Program-made: the position numbers and the translations under genes
Shown: positions 25,836 through 34,575 of the stretch, one piece after another
Position numbering within the stretch: the stretch's first letter is position 1
How the letters are laid out: every line of letters begins with the position of its first letter
The notes under the pieces: generated by a model
Told to the model about the DNA's origin: nothing
What the model saw: the letters and a program-made list of their open reading frames with translations, nothing else
Databases searched by the model: none
DNA from: Candidatus Omnitrophica bacterium UBA6210
GTDB taxonomy: Bacteria > Omnitrophota > Gorgyraeia > Velamenicoccales > Velamenicoccaceae
Length of the DNA: 64,000 bases
Direction of reading: 5' to 3'
Assembly: GCA_002421805.1 (NCBI GenBank)
Contig: DISM01000006.1
Location: forward strand, 222,731-286,730

Positions 25836-25918
25836 TGAACAGTTTTCAAAGGGAGTCACAACGCAAAGCCTGCTTGCCGGTGAAACGGGGAGCCAAGGAA
25901 ATACAAAGGAGAAGCATA

Positions 25919-26305
25919 GTGAAACAGGCTAAAATGAACAAAAAGACCTCTGAGCACTATAAGAAACTCCTCCTGGAAAAACGCGAAGATATCTTGGGCG
26001 ACATCACGCATATTTCCGAAGAAACGCTTAAGAAATCCCAGAAGGACGCCTCTGGCGATATTTCCGGTTATACCTTCCATATGGCCGACGTGGCTACGGA
26101 CAATTATGACCGCGAATTCTCCCTTGATCTGGCTTCCAAGGAACGCGGCGTCCTCATGGAGATCAACTACGCCCTTCAGAAGCTTCAGGAAGGGCGGTTT
26201 GGTTTGTGCGAATCCTGCAAAAAACCCATCTCCAAGGTTCGGCTCAGGGCCGTGCCTTACACGACGCTGTGTCTGAAATGCCAGCAGGCTAAGGAAAAAA
26301 AGTAG
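25919..26305 (+). CDS. DksA/TraR-family zinc-finger transcription regulator
   Basis: A 128-residue protein with an N-terminal coiled-coil region and a C-terminal C4 zinc finger, CESC ... CLKC. DksA-type proteins enter the RNA polymerase secondary channel and, with ppGpp, adjust transcription of rRNA and other genes. The acidic coiled-coil tip typical of DksA (DxxDxA) is not obvious, though DVATDNYDRE is the matching DksA/TraR C4-type family motif. GTG 25919 has AAAGGAG seven bases upstream. It stands between ileS and lspA, as in many bacteria. Confidence 0.88.
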   Translation: MKQAKMNKKTSEHYKKLLLEKREDILGDITHISEETLKKSQKDASGDISGYTFHMADVATDNYDREFSLDLASKERGVLMEINYALQKLQEGRFGLCESCKKPISKVRLRAVPYTTLCLKCQQAKEKK

Positions 26306-26343
26306 CTGTCGTTTCAAGATAGGCGGACCTTATTTTTCGCCGG

Positions 26344-26814
26344 ATGCCTATTCTCCACGTGATCCTGATTGCCGTCGGTGCCATCGCGCTGGACCGGCTC
26401 ACCAAGTCGGCCGCCGAGGCATATCTGTATGCGATCGACACCCATCCGGTCATTCCCCACGTTTTTCATCTGACCCTCGTGCATAATACGGGCGCCGCCT
26501 TCGGGTTTTTGCGCGGCGGCGCTTTTTTTCTTATTCTGACGACCCTTGTTTGCATTGTTATGATGATGGCCTTGCTTAAAAGCAGGCGCCTGTTGAATAA
26601 ATTCTTCGGCTTTGCCGAGATCGATGGATGGCTGTGTTGTTCTTTCGGCCTGATCCTGGGCGGGGCTGTCGGCAATCTGATCGACAGGTTCTGTTATTCC
26701 TATGTGATCGATTTTCTGGATTTTCGCGTCTGGCCGGTTTTCAATGTCGCGGATTCCGCCATCACCGTCGGCGGGATCATTTTGTTTGTGAAGATATTGA
26801 TTTCAAAAAAGTAA
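26344..26814 (+). CDS. lspA: lipoprotein signal peptidase (signal peptidase II)
   Basis: Inner-membrane aspartyl protease that cleaves prolipoproteins after lipidation. Four membrane segments in 156 residues; HNTGAAFGFL, the first catalytic aspartate in GGAVGNLIDR and the second in FNVADSAIT are present. lgt, which acts just before it in lipoprotein maturation, is the next gene. lnt was not found in the window. Confidence 0.96.
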   Translation: MPILHVILIAVGAIALDRLTKSAAEAYLYAIDTHPVIPHVFHLTLVHNTGAAFGFLRGGAFFLILTTLVCIVMMMALLKSRRLLNKFFGFAEIDGWLCCSFGLILGGAVGNLIDRFCYSYVIDFLDFRVWPVFNVADSAITVGGIILFVKILISKK

Positions 26815-26834
26815 GCCAGCTCAATGGATGTTGG

Positions 26835-26942
26835 CCCCTCGTCCCGGGCACTTGAAAATTTTTGCCACGACTCGGCCAGCGGAGCTGGCCTGTCTGAAAA
26901 AATTTTCTGCGAGGCAAAACTTTGTTTTGCCGAAGCGTGGGG
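26835..26942. repeat. 108-bp nested inverted-repeat element before lgt
   Basis: The ends are CCCCTCG (26835) and CGTGGGG (to 26942). Inside lie a GAAAATTTTTGC arm with a matching AAAAAATTTTC arm, a perfect GGCCAGC/GCTGGCC hairpin and a perfect GGCAAAAC/GTTTTGCC hairpin. A related layout occurs at 31410-31484 after mreB. It may be a small non-autonomous element or a structured RNA; no coding content was seen. Confidence 0.6.
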
Positions 26943-26994
26943 TTAATTTTGCAAGGAAAGACACCCTGGTATAGGCAAAATCAAGGAGTTTCAC

Positions 26995-27741
26995 ATGGCG
27001 CCGGTCCTTTATAGCTGCAGCTTGTTTACGATCTATACCTATGGCGTTTTTGTCGCTTTTGCGTTTCTTTTGGCTACCTGGTTGATCACGAGACAGGCGG
27101 TGCGTTTGGGATTCGACCCCGAGGCCATCGGTAATTTTTTGATCTTCGTTTTGGTGTGCGGGATCCTGAGCGCGCGCATTTTTTACGTCGTGCTCAATTG
27201 GAGCGAATTCGCGTCGGATCCCCTGGAGATCCTCAGACTGTATCACGGCGGCCTGGTGTGGTACGGCGGTTTGATAGGGGCGTCGTTCTGCGGCGTGTTG
27301 TTTTTGAAGAAAAAGCGGCTTTCCATTTCCGCCGTCGTCGATCTCTGCGCGCCGTATCTGGCCCTGGCGCAGGCCATCGGCCGCATCGGTTGTTTTTTTA
27401 ACGGCTGTTGTTACGGCAGGCCTTCGGCGCACGGCATTTTTTTTCCCGTACACGGCCGCACTCTTTTTCCCTCCCAACTCGTCGATGCCCTGAGCCTTCT
27501 TGTTGTTTTTGCGGTTTTGCGTCTTATCCGGGGGCAAAAGCCGGGGCAGTTGTTCGGGCTCTATCTGTCATTGGCGGGTCTTCAGCGTTTTTTTATGGAA
27601 TTCCTGCGCGGGGATGAGCGGCCTTTCTATGGCGTTCTCAGCATCTATCAGTGGATAAGCCTTGGTCTTATGGTCGCTGGCATTCTTATCTATGTGCTGG
27701 CATTCGTCAGACGCAGGGGTTCTTCGACAATAAAGGCGTGA
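26995..27741 (+). CDS. lgt: prolipoprotein diacylglyceryl transferase
   Basis: Transfers diacylglycerol from phosphatidylglycerol to the lipobox cysteine of prolipoproteins. Seven membrane segments in 248 residues; YGGLIGASF, GRIGCFFNGCCYGRPS (holding the signature Arg and Asn) and HGRTLFPSQL are intact. CAAGGAG precedes ATG 26995. The upstream gap contains a large inverted-repeat element. Confidence 0.95.
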   Translation: MAPVLYSCSLFTIYTYGVFVAFAFLLATWLITRQAVRLGFDPEAIGNFLIFVLVCGILSARIFYVVLNWSEFASDPLEILRLYHGGLVWYGGLIGASFCGVLFLKKKRLSISAVVDLCAPYLALAQAIGRIGCFFNGCCYGRPSAHGIFFPVHGRTLFPSQLVDALSLLVVFAVLRLIRGQKPGQLFGLYLSLAGLQRFFMEFLRGDERPFYGVLSIYQWISLGLMVAGILIYVLAFVRRRGSSTIKA

Positions 27742-27766
27742 CAGGTCCAGACAGGGAGAGGGGCGC

Positions 27767-28672
27767 ATGACCCTGAAACAGACGGCGATTTCAGAAGAGG
27801 CCGTGAATACACGGCTCGATATCTTTTTGGCGAAGTCCGAGCCTGATTTTTCCAGGACTTTTATCAAGGATTGGATCCTTCAGGGGAAAGTTTTTGTCAA
27901 CGGCCAGGCCGCCAAGCCCCATTATCGGCTCAAGGTGAAGGATGAGCTCTCCTGGGAGGCGCCGCAGGCCCCGCAGACACAGATCAAGGCCGAGGATATC
28001 CCCTTGGATATTCTCTATGAAGACCGCGATGTCATTGTGATCGATAAACCCGCGGGCATGGTCGTGCATCCTGGGGCCGGCCAGGAGACCCATACGCTGG
28101 TTCATGCGCTCCTGCATCACTGCGGTGAGCTTTCAAGCGTCAGCAAGGAACGGCCCGGGATCGTGCATCGCCTTGATAAAGAGACGTCCGGCGTCATGGT
28201 TGCGGCAAAGAATAATCAGGCGCACCTGAATCTGGCCAAGCAGTTCAAGAAACATTCGATCCACCGGCGCTATATCGCCCTTGTGGAGGGCAGTGTTCCT
28301 TTTGATGAAGGCATCGTCGACGTGCCCCTCAAGCGGCATGTTGTCGACCGCAAGAAGATGTCCGTCAGCTTTTGCGATGAGGCCAAGGACGCCCGCACCT
28401 TCTATCACGTTCTGGGTCGTTTTAAGGATTATACGGCCGTCGAGCTTCTTCCGGAAACAGGCCGGACGCACCAGTTGCGCGTGCATATGTCTTACCTGGG
28501 TCATCCGATCCTTGGCGACGCGGTTTACGGCCGCAAGAAGAATTTCTCCCGTCTCGCCCTGCATGCCAAAGACCTTGGTTTCGAGCATCCGGCGACAAAA
28601 GAACGCGTCGAGTTCTCGTCGCCCCTGCCTGCGGAAATGAAAAAGGCCATGCCCGGCCTGAAGATCGACTAG
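27767..28672 (+). CDS. rluD: 23S rRNA pseudouridine synthase, RluA/RluD family
   Basis: N-terminal S4 RNA-binding domain (residues about 10-60) followed by the RluA-type catalytic domain with HRLDKETSGVMVAAK, whose Asp is catalytic, and LLPETGRTHQLRVHM. 301 residues with standalone S4 domain suits RluD, which modifies helix 69 of 23S rRNA. Other members of the family are close, so RluD is favoured but not proven. It often follows lspA in bacteria. Confidence 0.88.
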   Translation: MTLKQTAISEEAVNTRLDIFLAKSEPDFSRTFIKDWILQGKVFVNGQAAKPHYRLKVKDELSWEAPQAPQTQIKAEDIPLDILYEDRDVIVIDKPAGMVVHPGAGQETHTLVHALLHHCGELSSVSKERPGIVHRLDKETSGVMVAAKNNQAHLNLAKQFKKHSIHRRYIALVEGSVPFDEGIVDVPLKRHVVDRKKMSVSFCDEAKDARTFYHVLGRFKDYTAVELLPETGRTHQLRVHMSYLGHPILGDAVYGRKKNFSRLALHAKDLGFEHPATKERVEFSSPLPAEMKKAMPGLKID

Positions 28673-28680
28673 CGCTTCCT

Positions 28681-28700
28681 GCGGCGGCAGGATCCGCCGC
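28681..28700 (+). promoter_or_regulatory. GC-rich hairpin after rluD
   Basis: GCGGCGG (28681-28687) and CCGCCGC (28694-28700) form a perfect 7-bp stem with a 6-base loop, eight bases after the rluD stop. A T run follows only about 30 bases later, so intrinsic termination is uncertain. Confidence 0.5.
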
Positions 28701-28732
28701 CATGATCCGTCCCGATATTATTTTTTCTGTTC

Positions 28733-28781
28733 TCTGTACTCTGTTTTTTGTGCTTTGGTCTCTGGTCTCTTCTAGTTATGG
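28733..28781 (+). repeat. 7-bp-period tandem repeat before aroA
   Basis: Seven pyrimidine-rich units of consensus TTCTCTG (variants TACTCTG, GTCTCTG) run with exact 7-base spacing and end about 20 bases before the aroA -10 box. Confidence 0.8.
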
Positions 28782-28799
28782 ACTCCCCGTCCCTTTTCG

Positions 28800-28808
28800 T
28801 GTTATAAT
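28800..28808 (+). promoter_or_regulatory. extended -10 promoter giving a nearly leaderless aroA mRNA
   Basis: TGTTATAAT is a perfect extended -10 (TGnTATAAT). No good -35 is seen. Transcription should begin near 28815, only about three bases before ATG 28818, and no Shine-Dalgarno sequence precedes the ATG, so the mRNA would be leaderless or nearly so. Confidence 0.6.
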
Positions 28809-28817
28809 TTTAACTCA

Positions 28818-30122
28818 ATGAAAACCATGACGATCAAACCTTGCAGGGCTGTCTGCGGGGCGATAGAGTTGCCCGGAGACAAGTCCATTTCCCACCGCGC
28901 CGCGATCCTGTCGTCTTTAAGCAGGGGCAGGACGGAGATCCGCGGATTCCTCTTCTCCGATGATTGCCTTGTGACTTTGAAGGCCCTCAAAGGCATGGGG
29001 GTTGGCGTCAAGACATTCAGGCGCGAACATCGCGTGATCATTGATTCCTGCGGCGCGTTGCGGCCGCCGAGAAGCCCTCTGGATATGAATGAATCGGGGA
29101 CGAGCGCGCGCATCCTCATGGGTCTTTTGGCTGGCCAGGGATTTGCGTCGCGCCTGACAGGAGCGCCTTCACTTTTGAAACGGCCGATGGCGCGCGTCAT
29201 TAAGCCTTTAACTTTGATGGGGGCGAGGATCCATGCGCGTCTCAAGGGAGGGCAGGCCTATTTGCCTGCTTTGATCCAGCCGTCGAAGCTTTGCGGGATA
29301 TGCTGGAAACAGGAAGTTGCCAGCGCGCAGGTCAAATCGTCACTGCTTCTGGCTGGTCTTTTTGCTCAAGGGGAGACGTGCGTCCGCGAGGCGGTTGCGA
29401 CGCGCGACCATACTGAGCGGATGTTGAAGCTCTTCGGGGCGGATGTCCATATTGGCGCAAGCGGCATCATGTTGAAACAGGGACGGCTCGTGTCTCCGGG
29501 CACGGTGATCGTGCCCGGCGATATCTCGAGCGCCGCATTCTTTGTCGTGGCTGCGCTGGTCCTGAAGGGGTCGCGTCTTGTCATAAAAAATGTGGGTATG
29601 AATCCAACCCGCACAGGCGCTATCCGGGTCTTGCAGAGAATGGGAGGATATATCCGTCAAACTTGCGAGAGAAAAAGTTATGAGCCGATATCCGACCTGG
29701 ATGTCCGTTTCAGCGAGCTTCACGGCATCAGGATCAGGGCCAGAGAGATCCCGAGCCTGATTGACGAATTGCCCATTCTCATGGTCGCTGGTTCCTTGGC
29801 AAAAGGCCGCACAGTCATCGAAGGGGCAGGGGAGCTGCGCGTTAAGGAGACGGACCGCATCCGATCGATGAGGTGGAATCTTAGGAAGGCTGGCGTTAAG
29901 GTAGAAACGAAAGTTACTGCAGGCAGAGAAGATATCATCATTATAGGCTCGAGCAGCCTCAGGGGCGGGCATTTCAGGAGTTATGGAGACCATCGGACGG
30001 CCATGAGCATGTATGTGGCGGCTCTGGCAGCCTCCGGGCCTTCCTTTTTGGACGATCCCGGGTGCGTCTGCAAGTCTTTCCCTGAATATTTCAGCGAGTT
30101 TAAACATCTGATTGCCAGATAA
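28818..30122 (+). CDS. aroA: 3-phosphoshikimate 1-carboxyvinyltransferase (EPSP synthase)
   Basis: Sixth step of the shikimate pathway. LPGDKSISHRAAIL binds both substrates, NESGTSARILMGLLAG follows, and the phosphoenolpyruvate-site arginines lie in KETDRIRSM and YGDHRTAMSMYVAAL. 434 residues, full length. Codon choice appears similar to neighbours. It stands alone between an extended -10 promoter and the mreB promoter. No other aromatic pathway gene lies in the window. Confidence 0.96.
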   Translation: MKTMTIKPCRAVCGAIELPGDKSISHRAAILSSLSRGRTEIRGFLFSDDCLVTLKALKGMGVGVKTFRREHRVIIDSCGALRPPRSPLDMNESGTSARILMGLLAGQGFASRLTGAPSLLKRPMARVIKPLTLMGARIHARLKGGQAYLPALIQPSKLCGICWKQEVASAQVKSSLLLAGLFAQGETCVREAVATRDHTERMLKLFGADVHIGASGIMLKQGRLVSPGTVIVPGDISSAAFFVVAALVLKGSRLVIKNVGMNPTRTGAIRVLQRMGGYIRQTCERKSYEPISDLDVRFSELHGIRIRAREIPSLIDELPILMVAGSLAKGRTVIEGAGELRVKETDRIRSMRWNLRKAGVKVETKVTAGREDIIIIGSSSLRGGHFRSYGDHRTAMSMYVAALAASGPSFLDDPGCVCKSFPEYFSEFKHLIAR

Positions 30123-30190
30123 GCAGTTTGAGCCCTGCTGAAAAGGATTCTGGCCAGGATTTCTGCGGGATCATTCAGGGGAAATATTTA

Positions 30191-30219
30191 TTGACAGCCC
30201 CTGCCGCCTCTGCTAATAT
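30191..30219 (+). promoter_or_regulatory. mreB promoter
   Basis: TTGACA (30191-30196), 17-base spacer, TAATAT (30214-30219). The start would be near 30226, giving a 30-base leader before ATG 30256. Confidence 0.78.
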
Positions 30220-30255
30220 TTAAAAAATCAACCCAATCCACCAACCCTATTACAC

Positions 30256-31338
30256 ATGACACAATTATCCAAATTACCCAAAAGAACGTTGAATTACATA
30301 TCTGGTTTGTTTTCCAATGATATGGGCATTGATTTGGGGACGGCCACGACCCTCGTGTACGTAAAGAATGAGGGTATCGTTCTGTGTGAGCCGTCGGTTG
30401 TGGCCCTGAAGAAGGGGGCTACCGTTAATCGTGTCCTGGCTGTTGGTGATGAGGCAAAGAAGATGCTGGGCCGCACGCCCGGGAATATCCTGGCGATCAG
30501 GCCTATGAAGGACGGCGTCATTGCAGATTTCGATATTACGGAGGCGATGCTGCGCTATTTCATCAAAAAGATCCATCGCCGCCGCGTGCTGGTTTCGCCG
30601 CGCATGGTGATCGCCATTCCTTCCGGCATCACTGAAGTCGAACGCCGGGCGGTCAAAGATTCGGCCATGCGTGCCGGCGCCAGGGAAGTCCATCTCGTTG
30701 AAGAACCTTTGGCTGCGGCCATCGGAGTGGGTTTGCCGATCCATGAACCCGCAGGTAATATGATCGTCGATATCGGCGGCGGCACGACCGAGGTGGCGGT
30801 GATCTCGTTATCGGGTATCGTCTTTTCAAAGTCTATCAGGATCGCCGGAGATGAGCTGGATGTGGCGGTCGTGGAATATCTCAAAAAGAATTACAACCTT
30901 ATGATCGGCGAGCGTACGGCCGAGGATATCAAGATCAAAATTGGATCGGCGTATCCTCTGGAAGAAGAGCTGAGCCTTGAGGTTCGTGGCCGCGATCTTG
31001 TTGCAGGGTTGCCGAAGATGGTGACGATCACGTCCGAAGAGGTGAGGGATGCGATCGCCGAGCCCGTAAGGGCGATCGTCGATTCGGCAAAGATCGCGCT
31101 CGAGAGGACGCCGCCTGAGCTCGCCGCCGACCTGATCGATCGCGGTATTGTTTTGGCCGGAGGCGGGTCTCAACTGCGCGGCCTTGACCGCTTGATCGCC
31201 GAAGAAACGGGCCTGCCCGTCCATATCGCCGATGATCCTGTGACAGCCGTGGCCCAGGGGACAGGTAAGATCCTTGAGCTTGAAAGCCGCTACTTGCGCG
31301 ACGTGACTGTCGTGACCAAGACGGAAAGCGCCATTTAA
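30256..31338 (+). CDS. mreB: rod shape-determining actin-like protein MreB
   Basis: Bacterial actin homologue that guides lateral cell-wall synthesis. The phosphate-1 loop [11 protein letters not shown], the [12 protein letters not shown] segment, phosphate-2 [12 protein letters not shown] and the adenosine motif [11 protein letters not shown] are all canonical, unlike the altered loop in FtsA here. 360 residues with an N-terminal amphipathic stretch. It is separated from mreC by 270 bases of hairpin-rich DNA, so it may be made in excess of the rest of the elongasome. Confidence 0.97.
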   Translation: MTQLSKLPKRTLNYISGLFSNDMGIDLGTATTLVYVKNEGIVLCEPSVVALKKGATVNRVLAVGDEAKKMLGRTPGNILAIRPMKDGVIADFDITEAMLRYFIKKIHRRRVLVSPRMVIAIPSGITEVERRAVKDSAMRAGAREVHLVEEPLAAAIGVGLPIHEPAGNMIVDIGGGTTEVAVISLSGIVFSKSIRIAGDELDVAVVEYLKKNYNLMIGERTAEDIKIKIGSAYPLEEELSLEVRGRDLVAGLPKMVTITSEEVRDAIAEPVRAIVDSAKIALERTPPELAADLIDRGIVLAGGGSQLRGLDRLIAEETGLPVHIADDPVTAVAQGTGKILELESRYLRDVTVVTKTESAI

Positions 31339-31409
31339 TCGAGCCGCAGCATGCGGCGAAGATAGACCCTTCCTTATTTGGAAGAGGAAGGCCTGCCCTT
31401 ATTGGGCTA

Positions 31410-31484
31410 CCCCGCGAGTATCGGAAAAATTTCCTGCCCGGCATCCCTGGGCGAGAAATTTTTTCGATATCTTACGATGCGGGG
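31410..31484. repeat. 75-bp nested inverted-repeat element after mreB
   Basis: CCCCGC at one end pairs with GCGGGG at the other. Inside, 31419-31433 and 31455-31469 are 15-base arms with one mismatch (an A/T-rich GAAATTTTTTCGATA arm), around a CCC/GGG centre. The plan resembles the element at 26835-26942: CCCC ends, an A-tract arm, a GC hairpin, a T-tract arm, GGGG end. Confidence 0.65.
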
Positions 31485-31499
31485 ACATGCAGGAAAGAG

Positions 31500-31540
31500 C
31501 CCCATGTCTGCACGTAGTTAAAGTCAGTGCATACATGGGG
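31500..31540. repeat. 14-bp inverted repeat before mreC
   Basis: CCCCATGTCTGCAC (31500-31513) pairs with GTGCATACATGGGG (31527-31540) with a single mismatch around a 13-base loop. It could be a strong RNA hairpin or a protein-binding palindrome. Confidence 0.65.
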
Positions 31541-31608
31541 AGATTCATTGCCGTCCCTGAAGCGGGCGATAGCCGTTCGACCTCTCCCGCTGTAACTTTG
31601 ACACGGAT

Positions 31609-32406
31609 GTGTTTCTCGCCAATAGAAAGTTCATAGGCTATTTCTTCATCGTTGTCCTCCTATCCCTTCTTGTTTTTCTTTCATTTCGCCATTCGCCTTA
31701 TGTGATGCGCCGGGTTTTTGCGGACGCGGCCAAATTTCCTCTGATGGCTCTAGATGCCGCAGGCCAGGAGGGGAGGGCCTTGTTATTCTTCCACAAAAGC
31801 TATTGGGACAATAAAAAGCTCATTCGCGAGAACGGAGAGTTGAAGAGCGGGTTATTGGAGGTCGAGGAGCTTCAAAAAGAGAATGCGCGCCTGCGCGCCT
31901 TGCTTGATTTACGCCAGAAGCTTGATTACGAAACGATCCCCGCATCCGTCATCGGCCGCGATTTCGGTGTTTTTCGGTCTTACCTTGTTCTTGACCAGGG
32001 CCGCGCAGCGGGGATCAAGACATACTCGCCGGTCATGACGTCCGCCGGCCTGGTGGGAAAGGTCCTTGAGACCGGTCAATTCTCCTGCAAGGTCATCCTG
32101 TTGAACGATCCGGACCTGGCTGTGCCCGCAAAAGATGCGCGTAGCGGCGAGCAAGGGCTGGTTTCCGGCAGCCTGGACGGCAGGTGCAAGCTGCGGTTCC
32201 TGGATGTGAACAGCGATGTGACCGAGGGGGACCTGATCGTGACGAGCGGCTTGAACATGACATATCCGGCCGGGATCCCGATCGGCCGCGTCAAAATGGT
32301 CGGCACGGAGTCCAGCGGCCTGAGTAAATTCGCGGTCATCGACCCCGTCCTGAATCTCTCCTGCCTGGACGAAGTGCTCATCGTTACCTCTTTCAAGCAT
32401 GATTAA
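31609..32406 (+). CDS. mreC: rod shape-determining protein MreC
   Basis: Bitopic periplasmic scaffold of the elongasome, 265 residues. One transmembrane segment near residues 9-25, a coiled coil at about 65-100 (LIRENGELKSGLLEVEELQKENARLRALL), then the paired beta domains with GLVGKVLETG and VTEGDLIVTSGL. It starts with GTG 31609; no clear ribosome site is visible. mreD overlaps its end by eight bases. Confidence 0.93.
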   Translation: MFLANRKFIGYFFIVVLLSLLVFLSFRHSPYVMRRVFADAAKFPLMALDAAGQEGRALLFFHKSYWDNKKLIRENGELKSGLLEVEELQKENARLRALLDLRQKLDYETIPASVIGRDFGVFRSYLVLDQGRAAGIKTYSPVMTSAGLVGKVLETGQFSCKVILLNDPDLAVPAKDARSGEQGLVSGSLDGRCKLRFLDVNSDVTEGDLIVTSGLNMTYPAGIPIGRVKMVGTESSGLSKFAVIDPVLNLSCLDEVLIVTSFKHD

Positions 32407-32884
32407 ATATCTTGTCGTTCCCGTTTTGGTCCTCCTGGAATTTGCGTGGCACCGGCTCCTGGGCATTCCCTGGCTTTTGTTTGACCCTTTGCTGGCCGCC
32501 GCCATGGTCTATACTTTTTTACATCATCTGGACGCGCGGGGTTGCGTGGGTTACGCGTTGTGGTGCGGTTTTTGGAGGGATGCCTTCGGGATGGATGTTT
32601 TCGGTATTTATATGATGTCTTATGTCCTGACGGTCTTTGGCGTGGCCTTCATGGTCCGCGTGCTCTATCGCCATAACTGGATGTTTGTTTTTCCGGTGGT
32701 TTTCGCGGGCCAGATATTGAACAATCACCTGGTTTTTTTCTTGCGTCCTTTCCTGGGCGGCGGCCCTATGGTGTCATACGCCCGTTTCTTTGGCCGGACG
32801 TTCCTGCAGGCGTTCGGCACGACACTTCTCGGCTATCCATTCTTTTTCTTGTTTAAAAAATGCGAACCCGAATTTACGGAATAG
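32399..32884 (+). CDS. mreD: rod shape-determining protein MreD
   Basis: A 161-residue membrane protein with about five hydrophobic segments. The family is weakly conserved, but the GFWRDAFGMDVFGIYMMSY segment resembles the Gxxx-D-x5-G region of MreD, and the position between mreC and mrdA, overlapping both, is decisive. MreD works with MreC to activate PBP2/RodA. Confidence 0.88.
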   Translation: MIKYLVVPVLVLLEFAWHRLLGIPWLLFDPLLAAAMVYTFLHHLDARGCVGYALWCGFWRDAFGMDVFGIYMMSYVLTVFGVAFMVRVLYRHNWMFVFPVVFAGQILNNHLVFFLRPFLGGGPMVSYARFFGRTFLQAFGTTLLGYPFFFLFKKCEPEFTE

Positions 32885-34575
32885 CGCTTCTGGCCTGTTT
32901 TTTTCTTTTGCTTTGCGGCCTTTTGGTCGTCCAACTGGTCGGCGGCGGCCGCTATTATGAATTGAGCCTGAGGAATACGATCCGTCTTATTCCGGAAGAG
33001 CCCTACAGGGGCCGGATCCTGGACCGCAACCAGCAGGTGATCGTGGATAATGTGCTGTCGTTCGACGCCGTCATCATGCCCCAGGAATTGAAAGACAAGA
33101 ACGACGTTTTCGCCCGCCTGGCGCCGTTATTGTCTTTGGCGCCTTCGGATATCGCCGAACGCTACGCCAAGGGCTATCTCAATCCGTTCACGCCCGTAGT
33201 CATCGCCGAGGGGATTTTAAAATCAACGGCCATCATGCTGGAAGAGAAAAAGCTGGACCTTCAGGGCATCGCGGTCGAGCTCAACAGCCGCCGGTCTTAT
33301 CCCTTCGGGACGACGGCGGCCCATGTGCTGGGTTATTTGGGAGAGATCGACAAGAGCCGTATCACACGGCTCAAGGAATACGGTTATGATATCAAGGACA
33401 ACGTCGGATACAGCGGTGTTGAAGAGCGGCTGGATATTTATATGCGGGGCCAGAAAGGCGGCCGACAGATCGAAGTGGATAACAGGGGCCGCCAGGTCAG
33501 GCTCCTGGGGTATAAACCGCCCGTTGCCGGCGAAGATGTAACGCTGACGATCGATCTGGAGTTGCAGCAGATCGCGGATAATCTTTTGCAGGGCAGGAAG
33601 GGCGCCGTGATCGTCATGGACGTCCGGACGGGAGAAGTCCTGGTGCTCAGCAGCGCTCCCGCCTTCGATCCGAATGTGTTCGTGGACCGCCGCGACCGCC
33701 GCGCCATGAATTATTACCTGACCAGCGATGACGCGCCGCTGTTCAACCGCGTGACGAGCGGCCAGTTCCCGCCGGGGTCCATTTTCAAGGTCGTCACGGC
33801 GTCCGCCGCGCTTGAGGCCGGCAAGGGCGTTTCGCTTGTCACGACATATGTCTGCAACGGCCAGATGAAGATCGGCAACCGTTTTTTCAAGTGCTGGTCG
33901 ACGCATGGCGCGCAGGACTTTAATGCCGCCATGGCCCATTCCTGCGACGTTTATTTTTATCAGCTGGGTTTGACGGCCGGCCCGGATCTCCTGTCGCATA
34001 TGGCGCAGGAGTTCGGTCTTTCCCAGCCGACCGGGATAGATCTGACCCATGAGGCGCCGGGTTTTATCCCTAGCCGCCTTTGGAAGCGCCTGACGAAATT
34101 CGAGGGATGGTACGATGGCGATACGGCGAATTTTTCGATCGGTCAGGGATTTGTCCTTGTGACGCCGCTGCAGCTGACGCGCATGATGGCGGCCGTCGGC
34201 AACGGCGGATATCTGCCCGAACCTCATGTGACCAAGGCCATTGCGGGCAAAGATGTGCCGCCGTCCGCGCCGAGACCCGTCAAGATATCCAGGGAGCACC
34301 TGGATATGGTGCGCAAGGCGCTGCGCTATCCTGTTTCGCTTGAGAGCGGGACGGCGCACGTCCTGGAGATCCCCGGCTTTGAGATATGCGCCAAGACAGG
34401 GACGGCCCAGGTGCACGGTCAAGAGTCGCACGGATGGGTGGCCGGATTTTTTCCATTGAGCGAACCCCGCTATGCCTTCTGCGTGCTCCTGGAGAATGTC
34501 GGCAGCAGCCATTATGCCTGTGCCCTGGCGCACGATCTGTTCGAAGAGGCCAAGAAAAGAGGAAAACTGTCATGA
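32860..34575 (+). CDS. mrdA: elongation-specific transpeptidase PBP2 (MrdA)
   Basis: Class B penicillin-binding protein for lateral wall growth, 571 residues. Signal anchor at about residues 5-25; RGRILDRN pedestal motif; catalytic SIFK in PPGSIFKVVTA; SCD in HSCDVYFYQLG; KTG in CAKTGTAQVHG. The S-C-D second motif is typical of PBP2 and differs from SSN in FtsI at 4985. It overlaps mreD by 25 bases and rodA as ATGA. Confidence 0.96.
   Translation: MRTRIYGIALLACFFLLLCGLLVVQLVGGGRYYELSLRNTIRLIPEEPYRGRILDRNQQVIVDNVLSFDAVIMPQELKDKNDVFARLAPLLSLAPSDIAERYAKGYLNPFTPVVIAEGILKSTAIMLEEKKLDLQGIAVELNSRRSYPFGTTAAHVLGYLGEIDKSRITRLKEYGYDIKDNVGYSGVEERLDIYMRGQKGGRQIEVDNRGRQVRLLGYKPPVAGEDVTLTIDLELQQIADNLLQGRKGAVIVMDVRTGEVLVLSSAPAFDPNVFVDRRDRRAMNYYLTSDDAPLFNRVTSGQFPPGSIFKVVTASAALEAGKGVSLVTTYVCNGQMKIGNRFFKCWSTHGAQDFNAAMAHSCDVYFYQLGLTAGPDLLSHMAQEFGLSQPTGIDLTHEAPGFIPSRLWKRLTKFEGWYDGDTANFSIGQGFVLVTPLQLTRMMAAVGNGGYLPEPHVTKAIAGKDVPPSAPRPVKISREHLDMVRKALRYPVSLESGTAHVLEIPGFEICAKTGTAQVHGQESHGWVAGFFPLSEPRYAFCVLLENVGSSHYACALAHDLFEEAKKRGKLS

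Larger units (their letters stand above)
31339..31608. other. hairpin-rich gap between mreB and mreC
   Basis: No gene is seen. Several stem-loops are: GCCC/GGGC near 31394-31406, the nested element at 31410-31484 and the hairpin at 31500-31540. None carries a T tract of intrinsic-terminator type. Together they could stop or process the mreB transcript. TTGACA at 31598 is too near the mreC start to serve it as a normal promoter. Confidence 0.6.

Noticed and set aside
25835..25918. Upstream TTG start for the dksA-type gene
   Set aside because: The TTG overlaps the -10 box, so it is not in the mRNA; GTG 25919 has a good ribosome site.
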